Shown: piece by piece, positions 18,454 through 27,230 of the stretch
Layout of the letters: every line of letters begins with the position of its first letter
Numbering within the stretch: position 1 is the stretch's first letter
Source: Iamia sp963728655
GTDB lineage: Bacteria; Actinomycetota; Acidimicrobiia; Acidimicrobiales; Iamiaceae
Assembly (NCBI GenBank): GCA_963728655.1
Contig: CAVSLD010000006.1
Location: forward strand, 930,001-994,000
Reading direction: 5' to 3'
Length of the DNA: 64,000 nt
The notes under the pieces: generated by a model
What the model saw: only the letters and a program-made list of their open reading frames with translations
What the model was told of the DNA's origin: nothing
Database searches by the model: none
Program-made: the position numbers and the translations under genes

Positions 18454-20579
18454 GTGGCCCCCAGTGACACGAACGGGCCCGGCGGACGCGACGGCGTGCC
18501 CGAGGCGCGCACCGACGGCGCTCCACCGAGGCTGTCCCGCCCCCTGGAAGAGGAGGTGCGGAACCCCTTCGCGCCCGTCGACCTCCCGCCCCCGGCCGGA
18601 CTCCCGGCCGCTCCGCCGCGGCCCCTGACCCGGGCCCCGGGCCCCGCGTCGTCGCCCGATCCCTCGCCGCTGGTGCCCGGACACCCCGCCCCCTCGGCCC
18701 TCGGCACCGACCCCGCACCGGACGCGCCCGGCGCCGGCCCGGGCCCGGTCCCCGCCCACCCCTTGTTCGGGGCGGTGGACCCGATCCCTGCGGCCGCCCG
18801 GCCCGAGCCGACCGCGCCGGTGGCGCCGACCGATCCGCCCGCCCCCGCCGGCTGGCCCACCTCGGGACCTCCGTCGCCCGCCGTGGCATCGGCCCCCGCC
18901 CCGACGGCCGCGCCCGCCGGTGGGCCCCCGGCGGCGTGGCCCGCGTCCGCGCCGGCCGCGCCGGCCTCGGACCCCTCGGCCGCGGCCTGGCCTCGGGCCT
19001 GGTCGGCCCCCGCACCGGCATCCCCCGGCGGACCTCCGGCCGGGCCGCCGCCCGGGACGCCCCCTGGCGGTGGTCTGCCCCCGACGGGGCCTCCGTCGGC
19101 CTGGTCCCTCCCCGGCACCGGTGCGCCGCCGCCCCCGACCGGTCCGGCCAGGACGCCCCGGGGCCCCTGGCTGCTCATCGCCGTGGCCGCCGTGGTGCTG
19201 GTGGCGGTGGCCGCCGGCGTGGTGGTCCTCGGCGGCGGCGACGCCCGGCCTCCGGCCGAGGCCGCCCCGCCGACCACGTTCCCCTCCGCGTGGGACCCCG
19301 AGGTCGCGCCCATCGCCGAGTGGGTCGCCGACGAGCGGGACCTGACCTTCGACCACCCCGTCGAGGTGGAGATGCTCAGCGAGGAGGAGTGGCTGGCCGA
19401 GGCCGACGACGCCGCCGCCCTGGAGGAGGAGGGCGACGTCGAGGAGGCCGAGCAGGCCGTGGCCCTGATGCGGGCCCTGGGCTGGTCACCGGCGAGGTCG
19501 ACCTGGAGGCGGCGGGCGCCGACCTCGGCGGCGAGGGCGTGCTGGCCTACTACTCGCCCGACGAGCAGAAGATCTACGTGCGGGGCACCGAGCTGACGCC
19601 GGCGGTGCGGGTGACCCTCGCCCACGAGCTCACCCACACCCTCCAGGACCAGCACTTCGACCTGGGCCGGGTCAGCGACGAGGACTTCGAGCGGGGCGAG
19701 ACGCTCCGGGCCCTGGGGGAGGGCGACGCCGAGCGCATCGAGGACGCCTACGTGGAGTCGGAGCTCACCGCCGAGGAGCGGACCGCCTACGAGGAGGAGT
19801 CCTCGCAGGGGGCCGACGAGGCCGGGGAGGTCGCTCGACGAGACCGTCCCCCCCGTGCTCCAGACCTTCTCCGCCGCGCCCTACGTGCTGGGCCAGGCCT
19901 ACATCGACCAGCTCCTCGCCCTGGAGACCGCCGCCGCCATCGACGACGCCCTCACCACCCCGCCCAGCGAGGGGAGCTGATGTTCCCGTCCACCGCCGAC
20001 ACGGCGGCGGCCGACGAGGTGACGGTGACCGCCGCCGCGCCCGACGGCGCCGAGGTGCTCGAGGAGGACACCTTCGGCCCCCTGGCCTGGTACCTGCTGC
20101 TGGCCGCCCGCGGGGACGCCCCCGCCGCCCTCGAGGCCGTGCACGGCTGGGGCGGCGACCACCTCGTCTCCTACCGCCAGGACGGCGACGCGTTGCGCCG
20201 CGCTGGTGGTCGTCGGGCGACACCCCGGCCGACACCGCCGCCTTCCTCACCGCCCTCCAGGGCTGGGCCCGGGCCATGCCCGAGGGCGCCGCGCCAGGTG
20301 GACGACACCGGTGGCGAGGTGCGGCTGCACCTCCTGCGACCCGGGCGCGGCGGCGCCGGGCGGTCCCGGACCCGACGACGAGGTCCTCACCTGGCCGCTG
20401 GTGCGCACCTAGCTGGAGACAGAGCTGCGCCAGACCGGGCGCCACCGCGGCCCAGGCCGACTGCGCCGCCGGTCGGCTGCTCACCGGCCTCACCCTCGAC
20501 GAGCTCACCGGGCCCGGAGGGGGCGACCGACCCGGCCCTCCAGGCCCGCATCGCCCAGGCCGTGGCCGTCTGCCGCTGA
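18454..20579 (+). CDS. Membrane-anchored zinc-metallopeptidase-like protein
   Basis: This is a protein of about 705 residues. The first 225 or so are extremely Pro/Ala-rich and probably disordered. One membrane helix follows (WLLIAVAAVVLVAVAAGVVV, about 19170-19230), then an external domain with the HExxH zinc motif in VTLAHELTHTLQDQHFDLG (about 19613-19672). That domain also has acidic helices (ERGETLRALGEGDAERIEDA) and a later repeat-like segment ending at TGA 20577-20579. It resembles neutral-zinc-metallopeptidase-like actinobacterial proteins. The GTG at 18454 follows the ROK stop by 55 bases. Frame changes are near 19490, 19835, 20195, 20290, 20330 and 20440. A TAG at 20410-20412 replaces a codon within an otherwise continuing frame. 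Confidence 0.65.
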
Positions 20580-20658
20580 CCCCCTCGTCCGCCCCCGGGC
20601 ACGCGCCCCGGCCGGTCGGACCGCGGGCGGCGAGCGGCGGGGCCGGGTCGGGGGGGCG

Positions 20659-21156
20659 TCAGCCTCCCTCGGCGTCGTCTCGGGCCCGGGTGCGGCTGCG
20701 CTCGATCTCGGCCAGGGCCGCGTCGCGGCCCTCGAAGCCCCGCACGTCAGCCCACTTGCCCGGCTCCAGCTCCTTGTAGATCGAGAAGAAGTGCTCGATC
20801 TCCCGGGTCAGGTGGCCGGGCAGGTCCTCCACGTCCTGGACCTGCTCCCACCGGGGGTCGTCGGCCACCACGCAGATGACCTTGGCGTCGGGCCCGGCAT
20901 CGTCCTCCATCCAGAACACGCCCACCGGGCGGGCGCCGATCACGCAGCCCGGGAAGGTGGGTTCGTCCATGATCACGAGGGCGTCGAGGGGGTCACCGTC
21001 CTCGCCCAGGGTCTCGTCGATGAACCCGTACTCCGCCGGGTAGACGGTGGCCGAGAAGAGCCGCCGGTCGAGGCGGATGCGACCCGTCTCGTGGTCGAGC
21101 TCGTACTTGTTGCGGCTGCCCCGGGGGATCTCCACGATCACGTCGATCACGTCCAT
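20659..21156 (-). CDS. ppa: Inorganic pyrophosphatase (family I)
   Basis: This enzyme hydrolyses pyrophosphate to two phosphates and pulls biosynthetic reactions forward in the cytosol. The intact 165-residue product matches the prokaryotic family I size. IEVIPRGS-type start is seen as VIVEIPRGSRNKYELD, followed by FSATVYPAEYGFIDETL and the metal-binding signature DGDPLDALV. Further conserved blocks are KVICVVADDPRW and IEHFFSIYKELEPGKW. The ATG at 21156 is chosen over an upstream ATG because the conserved protein starts there. A GAGGAT -10-like box lies seven bases upstream. The gene converges with the metallopeptidase-like gene and diverges from alaC. Confidence 0.95.
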   Translation of the reverse strand: MDVIDVIVEIPRGSRNKYELDHETGRIRLDRRLFSATVYPAEYGFIDETLGEDGDPLDALVIMDEPTFPGCVIGARPVGVFWMEDDAGPDAKVICVVADDPRWEQVQDVEDLPGHLTREIEHFFSIYKELEPGKWADVRGFEGRDAALAEIERSRTRARDDAEGG

Positions 21157-21254
21157 GGCGGCGATCCTCGCACCCCGAGGCCGGCGGCGCGGGCCGCTCA
21201 CCGGGCCGTCGGCGCCCGGCCGCGATCCCGCTGGGGGGGCCGGGGGGTCGGTTG

Positions 21255-21260
21255 TAGGGT
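21255..21260 (+). promoter_or_regulatory. -10 box (TAGGGT) of a probable leaderless promoter for alaC
   Basis: TAGGGT ends six bases before the ATG at 21267. The sequence between box and start has no Shine-Dalgarno site. Confidence 0.5.
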
Positions 21261-21266
21261 GCCGGG

Positions 21267-22445
21267 ATGGAGTTCCGCCGGATCTCGTCGCTGCCGCCCT
21301 ACGTCTTCACCATCATCGACTCGCTGAAGGTGCAGGCCCGTCGCGACGGCCAGGACGTCATCGACCTGGGCTTCGGGAACCCCGACCTGCCCTCGCCCGA
21401 GATCGCCGTCGAGAAGCTGGCCGAGGCGGCCCGCAACGCCCGCAACCACCGGTACTCCTCCAGCCGGGGCCTCCCGAAGCTGCGCGAGGCGGTGGCCGAC
21501 CTCTACATCCGGCGCTTCGGCGTGGCCCTCGACCCCGAGCGCGAGGTGCTCACCACCATCGGGGCCAAGGAGGGCTTCAGCCACCTCATGTGGGTGCTGC
21601 TCGGCCCCGGCGACTCGGCCCTCGTGCCCTCGCCGTCGTACCCCATCCACATCTGGGGCCCGCTCTTCGCCGGCGCCGGGGTGCAGTACATCCCCATGGG
21701 CGGCGCCGACCGCGACCTCATCGGCGAGATCACCGAGGCCATCGACAGCGCCTGGCCCCGCCCCCGGGTGCTCGTCGTCTCCTTCCCCCACAACCCCACG
21801 ACCACCTGCGTCGACCTCGACTTCTTCCAGCGGCTGGTGGACCTGGCCAAGGAGAAGGAGATCGTCATCGTCCACGACAACGCCTACGCCGACCTGGGCT
21901 TCGACGGCTACCAGCCCCCGTCGATCCTCCAGGCCGAGGGGGCCAAGGACGTCGCCGTCGAGCTCTACTCGATGACCAAGTCGTTCTCGATGGCCGGCTG
22001 GCGCGTGGCCTACCTGGTCGGCAACGCCGAGATCGTGGCCGCCCTCCAGAAGCTCAAGTCCTACCTCGACTACGGCACCTTCCAGCCCGTGCAGATCGCC
22101 GCCACCGTCACCCTCAACGAGGCCCAGGACCACCCCACCGAGGTCCAGCAGATCTACCAGCGGCGCCGCGACGCCCTGTGCGACGGCCTGGCCCGCATCG
22201 GCTGGGAGATGACCCCGCCCCAGGGCACCATGTTCGCCTGGGCGCCCATCCCCGAGCCCTACCGGGAGATGGGCTCGGTCGAGTTCTGCTCCTTCCTGGT
22301 CCGCGAGGCCCAGGTCGCCACCTCGCCCGGCGTCGGCTTCGGCCCCGGCGGCGAGGGCCACGTGCGCTTCGCCCTCATCGAGAACGAGCAGCGCATCGGC
22401 CAGGGCATCCGCAACATGAAGCGCGCCCTCACCAAGCTCGGCTGA
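21267..22445 (+). CDS. alaC: Alanine-synthesising aminotransferase (AlaC-like)
   Basis: This is a PLP-dependent class I/II aminotransferase of 392 residues, intact. It follows E. coli AlaC (glutamate-pyruvate aminotransferase) block for block. The blocks are RISSLPPYVFTIIDSLK, DLGFGNPDLPSPEI, HRYSSSRGLPKLREAV, TTIGAKEGFSHLMW, VPSPSYPIHIWGPLFAGA, SFPHNPTTTCVDLDFF, VHDNAYADLGFDGY, the PLP-lysine segment SMTKSFSMAGWR, KSYLDYGTFQPVQIAA and VRFALIENEQRI. It converts pyruvate plus glutamate to alanine plus 2-oxoglutarate; a LL-DAP- or aspartate-type role cannot be excluded by eye. It is among the few unbroken genes and is divergent from ppa. Confidence 0.85.
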   Translation: MEFRRISSLPPYVFTIIDSLKVQARRDGQDVIDLGFGNPDLPSPEIAVEKLAEAARNARNHRYSSSRGLPKLREAVADLYIRRFGVALDPEREVLTTIGAKEGFSHLMWVLLGPGDSALVPSPSYPIHIWGPLFAGAGVQYIPMGGADRDLIGEITEAIDSAWPRPRVLVVSFPHNPTTTCVDLDFFQRLVDLAKEKEIVIVHDNAYADLGFDGYQPPSILQAEGAKDVAVELYSMTKSFSMAGWRVAYLVGNAEIVAALQKLKSYLDYGTFQPVQIAATVTLNEAQDHPTEVQQIYQRRRDALCDGLARIGWEMTPPQGTMFAWAPIPEPYREMGSVEFCSFLVREAQVATSPGVGFGPGGEGHVRFALIENEQRIGQGIRNMKRALTKLG

Positions 22446-22472
22446 GGACTGCCCGCGGCCCACCCCCTGCGA

Positions 22473-23107
22473 TCACCGCCACCAGCCGAGGGACAGGCTC
22501 AGCGGGACGCAGGTCGCCGGGAAGACGATGGCGTAGCCGAAGATCCCGATGCTGCGCCACGTGATGCGTCCGACGACGGGACCGACGAGCCCGGCGAGGG
22601 ACAGGACCCCGCTGGCCGCCAGGCCGACCTGCACCAGGCCGTGGCGGTCGAAGGCGGGGATGGCGAAGAGGGCCGCGAGCGGGAAGAAGACGTCCCAGGC
22701 GACGATGTCGATGGCGTAGAGCGTCGAGGGCCATCGGAACCCGAAGAGCCGCTCGTGGCCGGGGAAGGTGCCGGGGTCGAGCTGTCGAGCCACGGTCAGC
22801 TCGACGAAGTGCACGACCGAGGTGGTGGCGGCGGTCGCCAGCATCCAGGCCAGCGCGACCAGGGCGTAGGCCCGGGCACCGGGGGTGCGCTCTGGTGGAT
22901 GGCTACCGCCAGGATGACCATGACGGGGGCCATCACCAGGATGAGGATCTCGGCCACCGCCAGGTGGGGATCGCGCACCGGGTCCCTCAGGTTGCGGTTG
23001 GAGGCGAACCCACTGACGATGGCAACGACGTAGGCGACCCCTAGGACCAGCTGCGCCCGGGCGGCCCAGACACCGAGCGCGGGGGCGAGGTCGTCCACTC
23101 CGGCCAT
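22473..23107 (-). CDS. Polytopic membrane protein of unknown function
   Basis: From ATG 23107 (MAGVDDLAPALGVWAARAQ) the joined product is about 211 residues with six likely membrane helices. These include LVLGVAYVVAIVSGFAS, ILILVMAPVMVILAVAI, LVALAWMLATAATTSVVHFV, AWDVFFPLAALFAIPAF, LAASGVLSLAGLVGPVV and IGIFGYAIVFPATCVPLSL. One frame change lies near 22895. The composition is less GC-biased at the third position than in neighbours. I recognise no family. It converges with alaC (27 bases between stops). The 225 bases between it and the divergent HNH gene hold only promoter-type sequence. Confidence 0.55.
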
Positions 23108-23331
23108 TCTGCCTGCCTCGGCTGTGTCCGGGCTGGGCTCGGCTCGGCGTGGTCACGGCCCGGCACGAGGACTGGCGCCACCTCACGTTCGGTCGTCGGG
23201 AGCGTGACGGAGGGTGGCTCTGCGCCGCAGCCGCGCATCATGCCCGGCGGGCGGCGGCACCGTCCATCCTGACGGCCGGCGCTCGTTGCGCCTCGGATCT
23301 GACCGTCACACCCCCTCCGTACTGTTGGGGC

Positions 23332-24189
23332 ATGACCTCGATCGCCACCCCTGAGCTGCATGCGGCGGCGGCTGCGGCTGCGGTGCGGGACGGGTTCGAG
23401 GAGGAGCTGGCGGGGGTGGCGGGGGTCCGCAACGCGGCCGAGGCCCGGTTGGTGGGTCTGGTGGTGCGGGCGGTGGCGGAGGGCCTGTGGGAGGGGCACC
23501 GCATCCACACGCCGGTGCAGTGGTTGATGTGGCGAGCGGGGGTGGCTCGGTCCGACGGCGGTGCGGGTGGTGGGCCTGGCGAGGCGGGCCCCGGAGCTGC
23601 CGGTCACGATGCGGAAGTTCGGCGAGGGCCGGTTGTCGTCAACCTGGGGCGCACCAAGCACATCGTCCCCCGCCGGATCCGCCGGCTCATCGAGCACCGC
23701 GACCGCGGGTGCCGGGTCCCGGGCTGTGACCAGAGCTGGTGGCTCCAGGTCCACCACATCGTCCACTGGGAAGACGACGGGGTCACCGACACCCACAACC
23801 TCCTCTGCCTCTGCAGCAGGCACCACCGGCTCCACCACGAGGGCCTGTTGGGCATCACCGGCAACGCCGATGACCCGAACGGGGTGGTCTTCACCGACGC
23901 CGCCGGGCACCGGATGGCCGGCGCCACCCGGGCCCGGCCCCCCAAGGCCTGCGACATGCCCACCGTCGCCGCCTACCAGGGGCCCACCGGCGAACGCCTC
24001 GACCGCGACGCCGTCTTCTTCACCCCCACCCGGCCCACCGCAGCTGACCCGGCCGATGGTGCTGACGACGACGACACCGGCGACGCCGACGAGTCCCCAC
24101 CCGCCCGCCGCCGACGAGCCCGCTGCCACACCAACGCCCGCACCACCGGCGACGGCCCCACCACCCCCCGAGGCCCACCCGCCACCTGA
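23332..24189 (+). CDS. HNH endonuclease of the DUF222 type, internally shortened
   Basis: The frame is open for 285 codons from ATG 23332. The N terminus (MTSIATPELHAAAAAAAV) and AEARLVGLVVRAVAEGLWEG plus VQWLMWRAGVARS match the start of actinobacterial DUF222/HNH proteins. The HNH domain is complete: RDRGCRVPGCDQSWWLQVHH, VHWEDDGVTDTHNLLCLC and RHHRLHHEG. Between them the family normally has well over 100 more residues. Here the segment AVRVVGLARRAPELPVTMRK is in another frame and joins directly to the linker VNLGRTKHIVPRR at about 23638. Either a deletion or an assembly collapse has occurred. These are often multicopy, horizontally moving genes. A TACTGT -10 box ends six bases before the ATG. 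Confidence 0.7.
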   Translation: MTSIATPELHAAAAAAAVRDGFEEELAGVAGVRNAAEARLVGLVVRAVAEGLWEGHRIHTPVQWLMWRAGVARSDGGAGGGPGEAGPGAAGHDAEVRRGPVVVNLGRTKHIVPRRIRRLIEHRDRGCRVPGCDQSWWLQVHHIVHWEDDGVTDTHNLLCLCSRHHRLHHEGLLGITGNADDPNGVVFTDAAGHRMAGATRARPPKACDMPTVAAYQGPTGERLDRDAVFFTPTRPTAADPADGADDDDTGDADESPPARRRRARCHTNARTTGDGPTTPRGPPAT

Positions 24190-24294
24190 CCTGGTGGTGG
24201 TCGTCCCTCTCACCCGTCAGGCGGGTGGTCCCCCACATGGGCGGGCGGGGTCGGTACGGTCGCCGGGGCGTCACACCACGACCAGGGGGACCCG

Positions 24295-25605
24295 ATGACG
24301 GGCAGTCCGTTCCACCGCGCACGCACGCAGGGGCGCCGTCGGGCGCGCGCCGGTGCGGTCCTCGCCGTCGCCGTGCTGCTCGCGGCGGCGTGCTCCGGCG
24401 ACGACGACGGGACCGACGCGGCCTCGTCGACCACCGAGGCGGCCGGGGCCTCCACCACACACGGAGCCGACAGCACCACCACGACGGCCGACGACGGGGG
24501 CGGGGCCGGCGACGTCACCGTGACGCCCCTCCTGCTGCGCCAGGACGGACCCGACGTGCGGGTCGTGAAGGGGTCCGACGGCGCCTTCCACGTCCTCTAC
24601 TCGACGATCCTGGAGAACGTCACCTCGCTGGAGCTCACCGTGACCGAGGTCGAGGTCCTCGACGGCGACGAGGTGGTGCTCGACCTCCAGGGCGACGACG
24701 CGGCCGCGGTGGTCGAGGTCCTCGGGACCCGGGAGGCGGCGGCCGAGATCGGCCCGGCCCAGGTGGCCAGCGCCTTCCTCACCCTGTCGTTCGCCTCCGA
24801 GGACGAGGTGCCCACCACGCTCACCCACCGGGTGACGGTGGCCGCCGAGCAGCTCCCCGGGGGCGGGGCCACCACCACGGGGGCCGAGACCACCGTCGAC
24901 CCCGACCTCCCGGTGCCGGTCCTGGGCCCGCCCCTCGCCGCGGGGAGCGGCTACGTGGCGGCCGACGGGTGCTGCACCTCGACCCGCCACATCCGGGCGC
25001 CCATCCCGCTCGACAACCAGCTCTTCTTCGCCCAGCGCTACGCCATCGACTGGGAGCAGGTCAACGACGCCGACCAGTTCAGCGAGGGCGACCCGAGCCA
25101 GCCCGAGAGCTACCTGATCTACGGCACCGACACCCTCGCCGCGGCCGACGGCACCGTGGTCAGCGTGCTCGACGGCCTCGACGACCAGGTGCCCGGCGAG
25201 CTGCCCGGCACGGCCCTGGCCCTCGACCAGGTCGACGGGAACTCGGTGGTCATCGACATCGGCGACGGGCTCTACGTGATGTACGCCCACATGCAGAACG
25301 GGTCGATCCAGGTCGCCGAGGGCGACGAGGTCACCCAGGGCACCGTGCTGGGCAAGGTGGGCAACACCGGCAACAGCTCGGCCCCGCACCTCCACCTGCA
25401 CGTGATGGACGGTCCGTCGCCCCTCGCCTCGAACGGCGTGCCCTACGTGATCGACTCCTTCGAGATCACCTCGGCCATCGCCTCGACCGACGCCCTCGAC
25501 GAGGTCGAGAACGAGGGCGAGCCGGCCGACACGGTCCCCGCCGAGGGATCCGGCGCGCACACCGACGAGCTCCCCCTCGACCTCAGCATCGTCACCTTCC
25601 CCTGA
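24295..25605 (+). CDS. M23-family peptidase domain lipoprotein
   Basis: This is an intact 436-residue secreted lipoprotein. The signal peptide ends VLLAAAC with the lipobox Cys, followed by a Thr/Ser/Asp-rich linker, a beta-rich domain (about residues 90-210), and a LytM/M23 peptidase domain. In the latter, FFAQRYAIDWEQ, GTVVSVLDG, VMYAHMQNGSIQV, VGNTGNSSAPHLHLHVMDG give the zinc ligands of the H(x)nD and HxH motifs. The first ligand His of classical enzymes appears replaced by RYAIDWE. M23 enzymes cleave peptidoglycan crosslinks or act as inactive activators. The ATG at 24295 follows GGGGGA. A TACGGT -10 lies about 40 bases upstream. Confidence 0.85.
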   Translation: MTGSPFHRARTQGRRRARAGAVLAVAVLLAAACSGDDDGTDAASSTTEAAGASTTHGADSTTTTADDGGGAGDVTVTPLLLRQDGPDVRVVKGSDGAFHVLYSTILENVTSLELTVTEVEVLDGDEVVLDLQGDDAAAVVEVLGTREAAAEIGPAQVASAFLTLSFASEDEVPTTLTHRVTVAAEQLPGGGATTTGAETTVDPDLPVPVLGPPLAAGSGYVAADGCCTSTRHIRAPIPLDNQLFFAQRYAIDWEQVNDADQFSEGDPSQPESYLIYGTDTLAAADGTVVSVLDGLDDQVPGELPGTALALDQVDGNSVVIDIGDGLYVMYAHMQNGSIQVAEGDEVTQGTVLGKVGNTGNSSAPHLHLHVMDGPSPLASNGVPYVIDSFEITSAIASTDALDEVENEGEPADTVPAEGSGAHTDELPLDLSIVTFP

Positions 25606-25642
25606 CCCACGGGGCGACCGGCTGGCGGGCGGGCGCGACCGT

Positions 25643-26271
25643 CAGTCGGTGGTGGTGGCCGGGGCGGCCAGGATGCCACCGATGCAGAAGCGCACGGCGG
25701 CATCGATCACCGGCGTGGGGTCGGCGCCGGGGTCGGCGTTGATCAGCGTGGCGCTCAGGTGCTGGGTGACGCCCACGACCGAGCGGGCCAGCAGCTCGGG
25801 GTCGGCCTCGGGGATGCGGCCCTCGGCGATGGCCCGGGCCAGGGGCGCGGCCGCGTCGCGGGCCGCGGTGGCCTCGCCCTTGCGGATGCCGGGGGCGAAG
25901 CGCTCCTCGGTGGCGGCGAAGCGGATGAGGGTCATCACCTCGCGGTGGGCCGCCATCCACTCCATGCCCGAGCGGATGCCCCGCTCCATCTGCTCGACGG
26001 GGTCCTCGACGCCGGCGATGGCGTCGCGCTGGGTGCCGGCGCCGGGCCTTCTGGCCCGTCCGGAGGATCTCGGTGAGCAGGCGCCTCCTTGGACGGGAAG
26101 TACCAGTAGAAGACGCCCTTGCCCACGCCCACGGCGTCGACCACGTCGGCCACCGAGGTGGGGTGGTAGCCCTGCTCGGCGAACAGGCGGGTGGCCACCT
26201 CGACGATCTGGCGCCGGCGCTCCTCGCCCCGGGCGGTCAGCTGGCGCGTCGTCGGTCCCCACGACGGCCAC
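25643..26271 (-). CDS. TetR-family transcriptional regulator
   Basis: This is a repressor-type protein of about 205 residues. The HTH is IVEVATRLFAEQGYHPTSV then ADVVDAVGVGKGVFYWYF, typical of TetR. The C-terminal ligand domain includes MERGIRSGMEWMAAHREVM and SVVGVTQHLSATLINADP. Frame changes lie near 26075, just after the HTH (FPSKEA), and close to the start. The GTG at 26271 is preferred because the next upstream feature is a perfect 20-bp palindrome at 26280-26299 that would make this gene autoregulated. The divergent neighbour is an ACT-domain gene. The ligand is unknown; fatty-acid-type regulators have similar C-terminal sequences. Confidence 0.8.
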
Positions 26272-26279
26272 GGTACATC

Positions 26280-26299
26280 CCTTGACCGCCTGGTCAAGG
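26280..26299. promoter_or_regulatory. Perfect inverted repeat, probable TetR operator
   Basis: CCTTGACC (26280-26287), GCCT, GGTCAAGG (26292-26299): 8-bp arms without mismatch around a 4-bp spacer. It begins nine bases upstream of the tetR start and also contains a TTGACC -35-like hexamer on each strand, so a bound repressor would block RNA polymerase. Confidence 0.6.
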
Positions 26300-26364
26300 A
26301 ACCCGGTCCCCGAGAGGCAACGGAGGCGTCCCCGGGCGGAAACACCTCGTTCACACGCCCTCCG

Positions 26365-26370
26365 TAGGTT
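26365..26370 (+). promoter_or_regulatory. -10 box (TAGGTT) of a probable leaderless promoter
   Basis: TAGGTT ends eight bases before the ATG at 26379 of the ACT-domain gene. No ribosome site lies between. Confidence 0.45.
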
Positions 26371-26378
26371 CCCAGGCC

Positions 26379-27069
26379 ATGGAGACCTACGTCGTCCGAG
26401 TCTGGCTGCCCGACCGTCCCGGCGCCCTGGGGGCGGTGGCCAGCCGCATCGGTGCCGTCCGGGGGGACGTCGTCGGCATCGACATCCTGGAGACCGGCGA
26501 CGGGCGTCGCCGTCGACGAGCTGGTCGTGCGCCTGCCCCAGGGCTCGCTGGTCGACCTCCTGGTCGACGAGGTGCAGGAGGTCGACGGGGTCAACGTCGA
26601 GGACGTCCGCAAGGTGGGCGAGGCGGGCCGCGACCCCCGCCTCGACGCCCTGGAGACCGCCGCCATCCTCTGCGGGGCCGACACCATGGACGAGCTGCTC
26701 CAGGCCCTGGTCGTGCACGGCAGCCGCACCCTCGGCGCCGAGTGGACCGCGGTGGTCGACCTCGTGCGGCCGGCGACGGTGCGGGTCACCGCCGGCCCGG
26801 CCCCCACCGAGGCCTGGCTGGCGGCCTTCGTGGCCGGGGCCCGGGCCGGCGGCGACGAGCAGCCGACCGGGGCCGAGGACGTGGCCTGGGCCCCGCTGCC
26901 CGGGGTCGACCTGGCCCTGGTGGCCGGGCGGCGCGACACGCCCTTCCGGGCCAAGGAGCGACGGCAGGTCGCCGCTCTTGCCCGCGTGGCCGGCACCCGG
27001 GCCCGCGAGGTCGGCCGCACCCGTTCCCGGCGGGCCCACCCCAGCACCGCCACGACCGCCCCCGGCTGA
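26379..27069 (+). CDS. ACT-domain protein
   Basis: This is a protein of about 229 residues. An N-terminal ACT domain binds a small regulatory ligand such as an amino acid: YVVRVWLPDRPGALGAVASR, then GDVVGIDILETGDG joined after one extra base near 26505 to VAVDELVVRLP. A second half contains AAILCGADTMDELLQALVVH and a GAF-like core (LVAGRRDTPFRAKERRQVAAL). The tail is Arg/Ser/Thr-rich. It probably senses a metabolite; no catalytic motif is visible. It lies divergent to the TetR gene across the operator. Confidence 0.65.
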
Positions 27070-27091
27070 CCCGACCCCCGGAGGAGACCCC

Positions 27092-27220
27092 ATGACCGAG
27101 CCCACCCCCTCGCCCGCCCTGGTGAAGACCGGGCTCGTCCGCCCGCCCCGCCGTCGCCCCACGCCGCCCGACCATGGAGCGGCGCGGCCGCTGGTCGCCG
27201 CCGGCGCCGCCGTCGCAGTA
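27092..27220 (+). CDS. Possible small protein
   Basis: ATG 27092 follows GGAGGAG (27080-27086) at good spacing. The product begins MTEPTPSPALVKTGLVRPP and then becomes Arg/Pro-rich. A TAG in a neighbouring frame near 27218 would end it at about 42 residues if one base is extra; otherwise the frame runs into the convergent glpK end. No family is recognised. It is kept because the ribosome site is one of the best in the region. Confidence 0.25.
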
Positions 27221-27230
27221 GGCGGCGCCC

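Noticed and set aside
13439..20412. Amber-codon reassignment suggested by two in-frame TAG codons
   Set aside because: TAG also serves as a normal stop here (for example 2041-2043 and the response-regulator gene), and no suppressor tRNA is in the window. Two isolated cases fit base errors.
23332..24189. Homing endonuclease or mobile element
   Set aside because: There is an HNH domain but no intron, intein, inverted repeats or target duplication around it; it fits the common DUF222/HNH chromosomal family.
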